A DNA stretch of 11,150 nt from Beijerinckiaceae bacterium (GCA_947380915.1 CANCSY010000085.1:1-11150); one strand, 5' to 3'. Positions 1-6,772 are shown, counted from the stretch's first letter. The notes: a model not told the origin generated them from the sequence alone. Numbers and translations: made by a program.

Positions 1-1276
1 TGCGCATGGCGATGTCGTTGGGGTGGTCGTCGAAATGCACGTTGGCGACGGGCATTCCATATTTGTCCTTCGCCTTGCTCAGGGTGATGCGGTTGCTCTC
101 CTGCGGCATGTCCTCGCCTACCAGCCACATGCCCGCCATGCGCGGATAATCATCCATGGCGCTGGTGAAGCTGCGGCCCCAGCCGCCCGGATCGAGGAAA
201 GCCGCCATGAAGGGCACGCCCAGCGCCAGGGTCTCCATCTCATAGCCGCCGACAAAGCCCCGGCTCGGGTCAAAGCGCGACTCGTCGCGGATGATGCCCG
301 CCATGGTGGTGCCGCGATACATATGCACGGGCTTTTCGAAGACCGCATAAACCGAGCCCGTCATGTGGCGCATGTAGTTGCGGCCGACCTGACCTGACGA
401 ATTGGCGAGCCCATCAGGAAATTTGGAGGAGGCGGAATTCAGCAGGATGCGCGGGCTCTCGATGGAATTGCCCGCCACCGCGACGATGCGCGCCTTCTGC
501 CGCTGGATCTTGCCGTCCTTGTCCGCATAGACCACGCCGGTGACCTTGCCGGCCTTGTCGTGCTCGATCTTCAGCACATGGCTTTGCGCGCGCACCTCCA
601 GCTTGCCGGTGGCCTCGCCTTTCGGAATTTCCGTATAAAGCGTCGACCATTTCGCGCCCCATTTGCAGCCCTGGAAGCAGAAGCCCGTCTGCTTGCAGGC
701 GTTGCGACCGTCGCGCTCGGTGGAATTGATCGCCATGTTGCCGGTGTGGCATTCCTTGTAGCCGAGCTTGTCGGCGCCGGCCTTCAGGATCTTGAAATTG
801 TTGTTGCCCGGCAGGCCTTCTCGCCCGCCCGTACGGGTCACGCCCATCTTCTCCTCCGCGCGGGCGTACCAGGGCTCAAGCTCCGCGAGGGTCAGCGGCC
901 AGTCCAGCAGATTGGCGCCGGCCACCTTGCCATAGGTGGTCAGGGTCTTGAACTCGTGGGGCTGGAAGCGCAGGGAGGCGCCCGCCCAATGGGTGGTGGA
1001 GCCGCCCACCGCCTTCACGATCCAGGCGGGGAGGTTGGGGAAGTTCTTCGACACGCGCCAGGAACCGGAGGTGGTGCGATTGTCGGTCCAGGCGAGCTGG
1101 GAGAAGCTGGCCCATTCGTCATTGAGAAAATCGGTATATTCGTGGCGGGCGCCCGCCTCCAGGATCACCACATCGACGCCCTTCTGGGCGAGTTCGTTGC
1201 CAAGGGTGCCCCCGCCCGCGCCGGAGCCGATGATGACGACGACGCGGTCGTCGTTCAGGTCATATTTCGCAGCCAT
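1..1276 (-). CDS. GMC-family FAD dehydrogenase, catalytic subunit (sugar/polyol type), 3' end cut by the window
   Basis: Seen: 425 codons are open from ATG at 1276 to the left edge, after a GGGGAC ribosome-binding site. Near the N-terminus is a Rossmann dinucleotide motif G17-S-G-A-G-G22, followed by the acidic residue at the strand end (E40 in VVILEAGA), as in GMC flavoproteins. Cysteines 194, 200 and 204 have C-x5-C-x3-C spacing. Known: in FAD-dependent glucose dehydrogenase of Burkholderia type, three cysteines with this spacing bind a 3Fe-4S cluster that passes electrons from FAD to a cytochrome c subunit. Inferred: a periplasmic, membrane-attached dehydrogenase oxidising a sugar, polyol or sugar acid and feeding the respiratory chain. 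It has no signal peptide of its own and would be carried through Tat by the small subunit encoded 58 bp upstream. The C-terminal catalytic His region lies outside the window, so the substrate cannot be named. Family membership is secure; gluconate, glucose or sorbitol specificity is not. Confidence 0.9.
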   Translation of the reverse strand, partial: MAAKYDLNDDRVVVIIGSGAGGGTLGNELAQKGVDVVILEAGARHEYTDFLNDEWASFSQLAWTDNRTTSGSWRVSKNFPNLPAWIVKAVGGSTTHWAGASLRFQPHEFKTLTTYGKVAGANLLDWPLTLAELEPWYARAEEKMGVTRTGGREGLPGNNNFKILKAGADKLGYKECHTGNMAINSTERDGRNACKQTGFCFQGCKWGAKWSTLYTEIPKGEATGKLEVRAQSHVLKIEHDKAGKVTGVVYADKDGKIQRQKARIVAVAGNSIESPRILLNSASSKFPDGLANSSGQVGRNYMRHMTGSVYAVFEKPVHMYRGTTMAGIIRDESRFDPSRGFVGGYEMETLALGVPFMAAFLDPGGWGRSFTSAMDDYPRMAGMWLVGEDMPQESNRITLSKAKDKYGMPVANVHFDDHPNDIAMR

Positions 1277-1334
1277 GTTCGTCCCCAATTCGATTATTGT
1301 TTGTTTCAAGGAAGATGGTTCGAGACAGTCCGGC

Positions 1335-1907
1335 TCAGAGCCAGTCGATGTCGTTGAAGCCGCGCTCGATATAGCCGCCCTTGGAATAGGACTCGCCCTC
1401 GTAGCCGAAGATCGGCCAGACATCCTGCTGGTTGTAGAGGCTCACAACGAGGCCACTGCGCACGGTCTGGAAAAAGGGCGTACCCTCGATCTTGCGCAGC
1501 AGTTTCACGCGCTCGTCTTCCCAGCCCAGTCCCACATAGCCTTTGGCGCCGGCAGCCTTGTCGAGCGCCGCGATTCCGCCCTCGATGAGGGCCTTATGGG
1601 CGGCGTCCTTGCCCGCCTTGTCATCGTGGCCCTTGACCGCGATGGCGTAGAAGCGGTCGGCGATGCGGTCGTGGGGATAGATGTCGCGGGCCAACAGGAT
1701 GAGGGTCTTCATCGTCTGCGGCTTGAGCGTCTTGACGTCCAGCGCCCAGGCCTCCGCCGAATTGAGCAGGGCGCCGGCTGACGTGATCGTGATCGCGCTC
1801 GCCAGCGTCACGCTGGAGGAGCGTTGCAGAAAGCTGCGCCGCGTGAGCGTGGGGGCGTGGTCGTGATGGTGCTCATGCTGGTGATCATGCTTGTGATCTT
1901 GGCTCAT
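1335..1907 (-). CDS. Tat-exported small (gamma) subunit of the FAD dehydrogenase, gluconate 2-dehydrogenase subunit 3 family
   Basis: Start at 1907 is chosen because GGAGGG lies about 7 bases upstream; an in-frame ATG at 1952 lacks this support. Product 190 aa. Seen: a His/Asp-rich stretch at residues 4-17 (nine His), then a twin-arginine motif T22-R-R-S-F-L-Q28, a hydrophobic segment to about residue 48, and a likely cleavage site after A53 or A55. The mature part carries a D-I-Y-P-H-D segment and a C-terminal Y-x-G-E-S-Y-x-K-G-G-Y pattern that I associate with the subunit 3 family. Known: this subunit is needed for export and maturation of the flavoprotein, which hitchhikes on its Tat signal. 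It is the upstream gene of the pair, 58 bp before the flavoprotein, so the two are very probably one transcript. Odd: the His-rich leader precedes the Tat motif and should stay cytoplasmic until export and then be removed, so a metal role is uncertain. Confidence 0.82.
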   Translation of the reverse strand: MSQDHKHDHQHEHHHDHAPTLTRRSFLQRSSSVTLASAITITSAGALLNSAEAWALDVKTLKPQTMKTLILLARDIYPHDRIADRFYAIAVKGHDDKAGKDAAHKALIEGGIAALDKAAGAKGYVGLGWEDERVKLLRKIEGTPFFQTVRSGLVVSLYNQQDVWPIFGYEGESYSKGGYIERGFNDIDWL

Positions 1908-1972
1908 TGGATTTCCCTCCTGATCTTGTGCGGCGCTTGGCGCGCTCTGCACGGGTTCTGGCGATGAATGGC

Positions 1973-2368
1973 TCAGCGAAAGCGGCCGTGCCTTTGCAGC
2001 ATTTCGATCTTGTAACCGTCCGGGTCCTGCACGAAGAAGAAGCGGGCGAGCAGCGCGCCGTCCTGGTTGAATTCCACGATGTTGCGGGGCTCGAAGCCCA
2101 GCGCCGTGAAACGCGCATGTTCAGCGGCCAGATCATCGACCGCGAAGGCGATGTGGCCATAGCCCGCGCCCAGATCATAGGGCGTGGTCTGGTCCTTGTT
2201 GATGGTGAGTTCGAGCTCGAAATCCGCTTCGGGATTGCGCAGATAGACGAGCGTGAAGCTCGGAAAATCGAGCCGGTCGGCCACAGCCAGCCCGAAGGCC
2301 TGCTCATAGAATTTGACCGAGCGCGCCTCGTCCAGCACGCGGATCATAGAATGGATCGCTTTCGCCAT
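1973..2368 (-). CDS. gloA: Lactoylglutathione lyase (glyoxalase I), VOC family
   Basis: Product 131 aa, close to the 135 aa of E. coli GloA. Start ATG at 2368 is preferred over the one at 2386 because GAGGA lies about 5 bases upstream. Seen: two beta-alpha-beta-beta-beta modules with the four metal ligands of the bacterial enzyme, H6 (AIHSMIRV), E53 (FELELT), H72 (GYGHIAF) and E122 (YKIEML), plus the QDPDGY turn at 114-119. Known: glyoxalase I is a cytosolic dimer using Ni or Zn to isomerise the methylglyoxal-glutathione hemithioacetal to S-lactoylglutathione. Neighbours: 65 bp upstream of the dehydrogenase small-subunit gene on the same strand, so shared transcription is possible but not shown. 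The family call is very safe; the substrate rests on complete ligands and similarity to GloA. A related VOC enzyme acting on another substrate cannot be excluded. Confidence 0.85.
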   Translation of the reverse strand: MAKAIHSMIRVLDEARSVKFYEQAFGLAVADRLDFPSFTLVYLRNPEADFELELTINKDQTTPYDLGAGYGHIAFAVDDLAAEHARFTALGFEPRNIVEFNQDGALLARFFFVQDPDGYKIEMLQRHGRFR

Positions 2369-2487
2369 AGGTCCTCGCTTGCGCATCTGTCCGGGCGCGC
2401 GACTGGGGGCGCGTTCGGTTGATCGGAACCTAGAGGGGGTCAGGCGGGCGGGGGTGTTATCGGGCTACTACCCCTTGAAAAATGCGT

Positions 2488-2787
2488 TCAGGCCGCTCGC
2501 GCGCGCGGCTGTTTGGCCGAGGCGTGCAGGCCTTTTTCAATCGCCACCAGGCACACGCAGCGCAGGTGCGAGGTGAAATTGGGCGCCTCGCCGCGCATGA
2601 TGAGGATTTCGCTGTGCAGGGTGGAGACGAATTTCGGCACCGTGAATCCTTCACGGGCCGCGATGGACTCCAGCACGTTCCAGAAAATCTTTTCCAGCCG
2701 CAGGCTCGTGCTCTGCCCGTTCAGCCGGATGGAACGGGTCTCGAAGGCGTAGCTCTCCGGCGATTGCGAGGCGAAGAAATGGCACAT
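2488..2787 (-). CDS. Ribbon-helix-helix domain protein (RHH_4-like), putative DNA-binding protein
   Basis: Product 99 aa, start ATG at 2787 preceded by GAGGGAGA at a good distance. Seen: N-terminal C-H-F-F-A-S and Y-x-F-E-T-R-S-I-R-L-N-G stretch, then a short strand TSLRLE (27-32) followed by two helices (about 33-45 and 49-61) and a second conserved part ending in R-C-V-C-L. This matches, from memory, the small alphaproteobacterial ribbon-helix-helix family (Pfam RHH_4). Known: ribbon-helix-helix proteins bind DNA as dimers through the paired strand; the targets of this subfamily are not known to me. Neighbours: transcribed away from corA across a 205-bp gap, and 119 bp upstream of gloA on the same strand. 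The C-terminal Ala/Arg-rich tail (about 90-99) is poorly conserved looking. Regulation of either neighbour by this protein would be speculation. Confidence 0.75.
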   Translation of the reverse strand: MCHFFASQSPESYAFETRSIRLNGQSTSLRLEKIFWNVLESIAAREGFTVPKFVSTLHSEILIMRGEAPNFTSHLRCVCLVAIEKGLHASAKQPRARAA

Positions 2788-2992
2788 CAGGGCTCTCCCT
2801 CACGCCGCCTATTCTACCCTCGCGGGGCGGCGGCCCGAAAACCGGGGTTTCACAGCCAAGCATTAGCAATTCCGTTAGCCTTGGCAATAAGACTTTGGCC
2901 GTGGGCCCGGGGCGCCATGCCCGCCACAGCCCATGGACAGCGCTCCCTTCCCGGGCGATCCTGCCAGGAGGCGAGTCGCCAGGGGGAAGCGC
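2788..2992. promoter_or_regulatory. Divergent intergenic region between the RHH gene and corA
   Basis: This 205-bp gap must hold the promoters for both divergent genes. On the plus strand, TTAGCA (near 2863) and AATAAG (near 2886) are about 17 bp apart and could be a weak promoter for corA. On the minus strand, TAGAAT (2815-2810) resembles a -10 box for the RHH gene, with no good -35. TTAGC occurs twice in the AT-richer part (2863-2880). The corA ribosome-binding site AGGGGGAA is at 2981-2988. None of the promoter boxes is strong. Confidence 0.3.
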
Positions 2993-3961
2993 ATGAGCGT
3001 GGTCGCAGCCTATCTCTATCGTGCGGGCAAGCGGGTCGAGGAGGTCCATCTGGACAGGCCCATGCCGCATATGGTCGGCCATGGGGAGTTCGTCTGGATC
3101 GGCTTGCTGGAGCCCACCGAGGACGAATTGCGCACCCTGCAAATGAACTTCGGCCTGCATCCCCTTGCGGTGGAGGATGCGTTGCAGCCCCATGAAATGC
3201 CCAAGCTGGATATTTATGGCGACCAGCTTTTCCTCACCACGCGCACCGCCTTCCTGCAGGACGACCGCATTCAATATGGCGAGACCTCGATCTTTGTGGG
3301 TCACAACCATATCATCAGCGTGCGCCACGGCTCCACGCGCGCCCATACGCAATTGCGCGCCCAGCTGGAGACCTCGCCGCATTTGCTGGCCCATGGGGTG
3401 GACTATGTGTTGCACGCCATTCTCGATTATGTCGTCGATGGCTATCTGCCCATCGTCGAGACCATCGAGGATCAGGTGCTGGCGATGGAGCGGCGGGCGC
3501 TGGATGAATTTCTCAATCGCGAGGAAGTGACACGGCTCTTCACCCTGCGGCACCAGCTCATCAAGTTCCAGCGGGTGCTGGGGCCGACGGCGGAGGTGGT
3601 GCGCAAGCTCGTCACTTTCGATCTGCCCTGCATCGACCATGAGGTGCGGCCCTATTTCAACGATGTGCTCGACCATGTCCGACGCATGGAGAACATGGTC
3701 GCGGGCCTGCGCGACGTGCTGACATCCGTGTTCGAAATCGGCACGCTGCTGGAGCAGCAAAGGCAGGGCGTCATCACCCGCCAGCTCGCCGCCTGGGCCG
3801 CCATCCTCGCCGTGCCCACCGCCATCGCGGGGGTTTACGGCATGAACTTCAAGAACATGCCGGAGCTTGAGTGGCAATATGGCTACCACACCGTCATCAC
3901 GGTGATCCTGATCCTCTGCATCACGCTGTACTGGCGCTTCAAGCGGGCGAACTGGCTATGA
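2993..3961 (+). CDS. corA: Magnesium/cobalt transport protein CorA
   Basis: Product 322 aa, the usual CorA length. Start ATG at 2993 is chosen because AGGGGGAA ends 4 bases before it; an in-frame ATG at 2933 has no such site and would add 20 Arg/Pro-rich residues. Seen: a long acidic/helical cytoplasmic domain (about 1-260) and two C-terminal membrane segments (about 264-283 and 298-316). The signature Y-G-M-N sits at the end of the first (G283-M284-N285), followed by the short loop with MPE and a basic tail R-F-K-R. Known: CorA is a homopentameric inner-membrane channel for Mg2+ that also passes Co2+ and Ni2+, and the GMN loop forms the selectivity filter. Neighbours: it ends 66 bp before proA on the same strand. 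proA is commonly preceded by proB in alphaproteobacteria, so its position here is a local rearrangement. Confidence 0.95.
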   Translation: MSVVAAYLYRAGKRVEEVHLDRPMPHMVGHGEFVWIGLLEPTEDELRTLQMNFGLHPLAVEDALQPHEMPKLDIYGDQLFLTTRTAFLQDDRIQYGETSIFVGHNHIISVRHGSTRAHTQLRAQLETSPHLLAHGVDYVLHAILDYVVDGYLPIVETIEDQVLAMERRALDEFLNREEVTRLFTLRHQLIKFQRVLGPTAEVVRKLVTFDLPCIDHEVRPYFNDVLDHVRRMENMVAGLRDVLTSVFEIGTLLEQQRQGVITRQLAAWAAILAVPTAIAGVYGMNFKNMPELEWQYGYHTVITVILILCITLYWRFKRANWL

Positions 3962-4005
3962 AGGTTCTGTGACGCGCCTGCGCGAATAGGGTAAGGTGCG
4001 GCGCG

Positions 4006-4011
4006 TATAAA
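4006..4011 (+). promoter_or_regulatory. Possible -10 box for proA
   Basis: TATAAA lies in the 66-bp gap between corA and proA. The hexamer 17 bp upstream (about 3983, CGAATA) is not a recognisable -35. If used, transcription would begin near 4018, leaving only about 10 bases before the ATG at 4028 but about 58 before the alternative ATG at 4076. This is a single-hexamer match and therefore weak. Confidence 0.25.
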
Positions 4012-4027
4012 AAGCGGGTTCAAGGCC

Positions 4028-5329
4028 ATGGTGGACAAGTTCAGGGTGATCGAAGGCGGCGGCGAGAAGCGCGACATGGCGCAGAGCATGCTGGAGCTGG
4101 GCCGCGAGGCGCGCCGCGCCGCACGGCAGCTGGCGCTGGCCCCGCGCCAGCGCAAGAACGCCGCGCTCATGGTGGCGGCGGGCCTGCTGCGCACCTCCAT
4201 GGCGGATGTGCTGGAAGCCAACGCCCGCGACATGGAGGCGGCGAGGGCCGCCAACGCGAGCACCGCCAATCTTGACCGCCTTCTGCTCACGCAGGCCCGC
4301 GTCGAGGCCATGGCGAAGGGCCTTGAGGACATCGCGGCCCTGCCCGATCCCGTGGGGCGGGTGCTCGCAACCTACGACCGGCCCAACGGCCTCAAGATCG
4401 AGCGCGTGGCGACCCCGCTGGGCGTCATCGGCGTCATCTATGAAAGCCGCCCCAATGTGACGGCCGATGCGGGCGCGCTCTGCCTCAAGGCGGGCAACGC
4501 GGCGATCCTGCGCGGCGGCTCCGACAGTTTCCATTCCTCGCGCATCATCCATGCCTGCCTCGTGGAGGGCCTGCGCACCGCCGGCTTGCCGGATGCGGCG
4601 ATCTGCCTGGTGCCCACCCGCGACCGGGCGGCCGTGGGCGAAATGCTCAAGGGCCTCGGCGGCAATGTGGACGTCATCGTGCCGCGCGGCGGCAAGAGCC
4701 TCGTGGAGCGGGTGCAGGAAGATGCGCGAGTGCCCGTCTTCGCCCATCTCGAAGGCATCGTGCATGTCTATGTGGACGGCGCCGCCGATCTGGAGAAGGC
4801 GAAGGCGCTGGTGCTGAACTCCAAGCTGCGGCGCACGGGCATCTGCGGCGCGGCGGAGACCCTGCTGGTTGATGAAGCCGTGGCGGGAACCCATCTCCCC
4901 CCCCTCGTGACCATGCTGCTCGACAAGGGCTGCGCGGTGCGCGGCGATGACATGGTCTGCGCAGTCGATCCGCGCGTCACAGAGGCGAATGAGGCGGATT
5001 GGCATACCGAATATCTGGAGGCCATCATCTCCGTGAAGGTGGTGGCGGGCTTGCAGGCGGCCATGGACCATATCGCCACCTATGGTTCCCACCATACCGA
5101 CTGCATCATCACGGAATCGGAGCAGGCGGCCGAGCGCTTTCTGGCGGAGGTGGATTCGGCCATCGTGCTGCACAACGCCTCAACCCAGTTCGCTGATGGC
5201 GGGGAATTCGGTTTCGGGGGCGAGATCGGCATCGCCACGGGCCGGATGCACGCGCGCGGCCCCGTAGGCCTCGAACAGCTCTGCTCCTTCAATTACCGCG
5301 TGCGCGGCGACGGCCAGACCCGGCCCTGA
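4028..5329 (+). CDS. proA: Gamma-glutamyl phosphate reductase (glutamate-5-semialdehyde dehydrogenase)
   Basis: Product 433 aa from ATG 4028, or 417 aa from ATG 4076; the shorter form is closer to E. coli ProA, and neither start has a strong ribosome-binding site, so the start is open. Seen: the aldehyde-dehydrogenase fold with the ProA signature beginning Y138-E-S-R-P-N-V-T, the glycine-rich region L-R-G-G-S-D, and the catalytic cysteine C273 in [10 protein letters not shown]. Near the C-terminus the [12 protein letters not shown] block is present. Known: it reduces gamma-glutamyl phosphate with NADPH to glutamate semialdehyde in cytosolic proline synthesis, and works with ProB, the kinase. 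Neighbours: proB is not in the window, and nadD, often the next gene, is displaced by about 1.65 kb. The frame is intact with all key residues, so the enzyme should be functional. Confidence 0.96.
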   Translation: MVDKFRVIEGGGEKRDMAQSMLELGREARRAARQLALAPRQRKNAALMVAAGLLRTSMADVLEANARDMEAARAANASTANLDRLLLTQARVEAMAKGLEDIAALPDPVGRVLATYDRPNGLKIERVATPLGVIGVIYESRPNVTADAGALCLKAGNAAILRGGSDSFHSSRIIHACLVEGLRTAGLPDAAICLVPTRDRAAVGEMLKGLGGNVDVIVPRGGKSLVERVQEDARVPVFAHLEGIVHVYVDGAADLEKAKALVLNSKLRRTGICGAAETLLVDEAVAGTHLPPLVTMLLDKGCAVRGDDMVCAVDPRVTEANEADWHTEYLEAIISVKVVAGLQAAMDHIATYGSHHTDCIITESEQAAERFLAEVDSAIVLHNASTQFADGGEFGFGGEIGIATGRMHARGPVGLEQLCSFNYRVRGDGQTRP

Positions 5330-5343
5330 CCAGCGACACGCTC

Positions 5344-5371
5344 TTTGCAAATGCGCCCTTTGCGCCATAAT
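5344..5371 (+). promoter_or_regulatory. Candidate sigma70-type promoter of the dioxygenase-like gene
   Basis: TTTGCA (5344-5349) and CATAAT (5366-5371) are separated by 16 bp. The -10 matches the consensus at five of six positions and the -35 at four of six. Transcription would start near 5378, giving a leader of about 34 bases before the ATG at 5412. The -10 box lies inside the palindrome at 5359-5380. Confidence 0.45.
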
Positions 5372-5380
5372 GGGCGCAAA
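5359..5380. promoter_or_regulatory. Palindrome overlapping the -10 box, possible operator
   Basis: TTTGCGCC (5359-5366) and GGCGCAAA (5373-5380) are perfect 8-bp inverted arms around ATAATG. A third copy of the half-site, TGCGCCC, lies at 5352-5358 within the spacer. No T-run follows, so a terminator for proA is less likely than a protein-binding site. It would block RNA polymerase if bound by a repressor. Confidence 0.45.
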
Positions 5381-5411
5381 CGCCGCCATGACGCACAGGG
5401 GAGCAAGCGCG

Positions 5412-6359
5412 ATGATCAGGGTGCAGGATATCGTCTATGTGGCCCATCGCGCCCCTGACCTTGACCTCCATGCCCAATTCCTGCGCGACTTCGGCATGGT
5501 CGAGGTCGCCCGCACGGCGGACCGGCTCTATGTGCGCGGCGCGGGGACTTATCCTTTCATCCATTTGACGGAAAAGGGCGAGCCGGGCTTCGCAGGGGTG
5601 GGACTGCTGGCGGGATCGGCGGCGGAACTGGACGAGGCGAGCCGCCTGCCGAGCGCATCCCCGATTGAAGCCATCGAAGGCCCGGGCGGCGGCCAGCGGG
5701 TGCGCCTGACGGCGCCGGATGGCTACCGGGTCGATCTTGTCCACGGGATGGCGCTGGTCGATCCGCTGCCGGTGCGGGCGCCGCTCCCGGTCAATTTCGC
5801 TTTCCAGAAGCAGCGGGTGAAAAGCTTCCAGCGACCAGACCATGAGCCCGCCCGCGTGGTGCGGCTTGGCCATTGCGTGCTGAAATTCAATGATGGGGAC
5901 GTCGGCGCCCGCTGGTTTCAGGACACTTTGGGCATGCTCGTCACGGACCGGCTGCATGTGCCGGGCGATCAGGCCGCGACGCTGGGCAATTTCCTGCGCT
6001 GCGACCGTGGCGACCGCCCTGCGGATCATCATACGATCTTCGCCCTGCACACGCCCGGCGACATCAATGTGCATCACGCCTCTTTCGAAGTGCAGGACCC
6101 GGACGCGGTCCATATCGGCCACGAATGGCTCAAGGAAAAAGGCTACAAGCCCGCCTGGGGCGTCGGTCGCCACCTCCTCGGCAGCCAGATTTTCGACTAT
6201 TGGCGCAGCCCCTGGGGCTATATGTTCGAACATTACGCAGATGGCGATCTGCTCACCGCCGACATGCCGGCGGGCGATTATCCTGCCACGGAGGAAAATC
6301 TCGCCCAATGGGGGCCTGCGCTCGCGCCCCGGTTTTTCGAGTCCGTGGTGATAGATTAA
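5412..6359 (+). CDS. Two-domain VOC protein, type I extradiol ring-cleavage dioxygenase-like
   Basis: Product 315 aa, about the size of catechol 2,3-dioxygenases. Start ATG at 5412 is supported by AGGGGAG (5397-5403) 8 bases upstream; upstream in-frame ATGs at 5370 and 5388 lack one. Seen: a small N-terminal VOC domain (about 1-115) and a C-terminal catalytic VOC domain (about 145-290). The latter holds the 2-His-1-carboxylate set H154 (LGHCVL), H222 (HHASFEV) and E273 (YMFEHY). The stretch G-V-G-R-H254 ... Y263 ... P-W-G aligns with the GRH...FY...PSG block of BphC-type enzymes, giving the second-shell His and Tyr. Known: such enzymes use Fe(II) or Mn(II) to open catecholic rings beside the hydroxyls. 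Inferred: probably active on an aromatic diol, but no degradation-pathway genes are nearby, so the substrate is unknown. It sits between proA and csp with its own candidate promoter. Confidence 0.85.
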   Translation: MIRVQDIVYVAHRAPDLDLHAQFLRDFGMVEVARTADRLYVRGAGTYPFIHLTEKGEPGFAGVGLLAGSAAELDEASRLPSASPIEAIEGPGGGQRVRLTAPDGYRVDLVHGMALVDPLPVRAPLPVNFAFQKQRVKSFQRPDHEPARVVRLGHCVLKFNDGDVGARWFQDTLGMLVTDRLHVPGDQAATLGNFLRCDRGDRPADHHTIFALHTPGDINVHHASFEVQDPDAVHIGHEWLKEKGYKPAWGVGRHLLGSQIFDYWRSPWGYMFEHYADGDLLTADMPAGDYPATEENLAQWGPALAPRFFESVVID

Positions 6360-6367
6360 GAGAGAAT

Positions 6368-6388
6368 AACAGGCGAATTCAGCCTGTT
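6368..6388 (+). terminator. Hairpin just downstream of the dioxygenase-like gene
   Basis: AACAGGC (6368-6374) and GCCTGTT (6382-6388) are perfect arms around a 7-base loop, starting 9 bases after the stop codon. A second small hairpin AGCTT-GGT-AAGCT follows at 6390-6402. No T-run follows directly; CTTTTTT comes only at 6414-6420. It may end or stabilise the transcript, but intrinsic termination is not assured. Confidence 0.35.
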
Positions 6389-6430
6389 GAGCTTGGTAAG
6401 CTTGACAGTAGAAACTTTTTTCAGCTGGGC

Positions 6431-6446
6431 GGAAATAAATATTTCC
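6431..6446. repeat. AT-rich dyad GGAAATA-AA-TATTTCC upstream of the cold-shock gene
   Basis: Perfect 7-bp arms around two bases, ending 8 bp before the candidate -35 of csp. It lies in the only AT-rich patch of the window. Size and position fit a regulator-binding site; no known factor is assigned. Confidence 0.4.
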
Positions 6447-6454
6447 TGCTCCGT

Positions 6455-6484
6455 TTGTAAAAATTCTATTTTCAGTGCTATATG
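6455..6484 (+). promoter_or_regulatory. Candidate promoter of the cold-shock gene
   Basis: TTGTAA (6455-6460) is followed after 18 bp by TATATG (6479-6484), with an extended -10 TG at 6476-6477. Transcription would start near 6491, at the base of the hairpin at 6490-6505. The boxes are imperfect but the AT-rich setting fits a strong promoter for a cold-shock protein. Confidence 0.4.
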
Positions 6485-6489
6485 AGTTT

Positions 6490-6505
6490 GCCGGCAGTTG
6501 CCGGC
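6490..6505 (+). repeat. Hairpin and 10-bp tandem repeat in the csp leader
   Basis: GCCGGC (6490-6495) and GCCGGC (6500-6505) pair around AGTT. The same bases also form a tandem repeat of TTGCCGGC (6488-6495 and 6498-6505) with a 10-bp step. The likely ribosome-binding site GGAAA follows at 6515-6519. A stem here could influence mRNA stability or translation of csp. Confidence 0.45.
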
Positions 6506-6524
6506 TAAGACGATTGGAAATTCT

Positions 6525-6734
6525 ATGGCTACCGGTACAGTGAAGTGGTTCAACGGTCAAAAAGGCTTCGGGTTCATCGAGCCTGACCAGGGTGGAACTG
6601 ACGTTTTCGTGCACATCAGCGCCGTCGAGCGGGCTGGTTTCAGCACCTTGAACGAAGGCGACAAGATTTCGTACGAAATCGTTGCTGACAAGCGCAGCGG
6701 CAAGTCCAGCGCTGACAGCCTGAAGAAGATCTGA
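6525..6734 (+). CDS. Cold-shock domain protein (CspA family)
   Basis: Product 69 aa, a complete single cold-shock domain. Start ATG at 6525 gives the canonical [10 protein letters not shown] opening, with GGAAA at 6515-6519 as ribosome-binding site. Seen: RNP1 K13-G-F-G-F-I18 and RNP2 V27-F-V-H-I31, with aromatic W8, F15, F17 and F28 in the nucleic-acid-binding face. Known: such proteins bind single-stranded RNA and DNA and melt RNA structure, acting as cytosolic RNA chaperones in the cold or in stationary phase. Neighbours: it stands as a probable single-gene unit, flanked by hairpins on both sides and preceded by an AT-rich promoter region. Which paralogue (CspA, CspE etc.) cannot be told from sequence alone, and cold induction is inferred only. 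Confidence 0.95.
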   Translation: MATGTVKWFNGQKGFGFIEPDQGGTDVFVHISAVERAGFSTLNEGDKISYEIVADKRSGKSSADSLKKI

Positions 6735-6746
6735 TCTTCCAAAGGC

Positions 6747-6772
6747 GGCTTCGCAGGTTCTCTTGCGAAGCC
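6747..6772 (+). terminator. Strong hairpin after csp, probable terminator
   Basis: GGCTTCGCA (6747-6755) and TGCGAAGCC (6764-6772) form a perfect 9-bp stem with an 8-base loop, 12 bases after the csp stop. The bases that follow are CTCGCCCTT, not a real T-run. Position and stem strength suggest termination or 3'-end protection of the csp mRNA. Confidence 0.5.

Noticed and set aside
2651..3889. 412-codon open frame on the minus strand opposite corA and the RHH gene region
   Set aside because: It is antisense to a complete CorA with all signature residues; its His/Gly/Arg-rich product resembles no family. High GC removes stops from the opposite strand.
3956..5173. 405-codon open frame on the minus strand opposite proA
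   Set aside because: Shadow of ProA; His/Arg/Ala-rich composition, no recognisable domain and no promoter or ribosome-binding site.
6402..6407. Perfect TTGACA as a -35 box for csp
   Set aside because: At 16-18 bp downstream the sequence is GC-rich (GCTGGGC) with no -10 resemblance; the pair at 6455/6479 is better.
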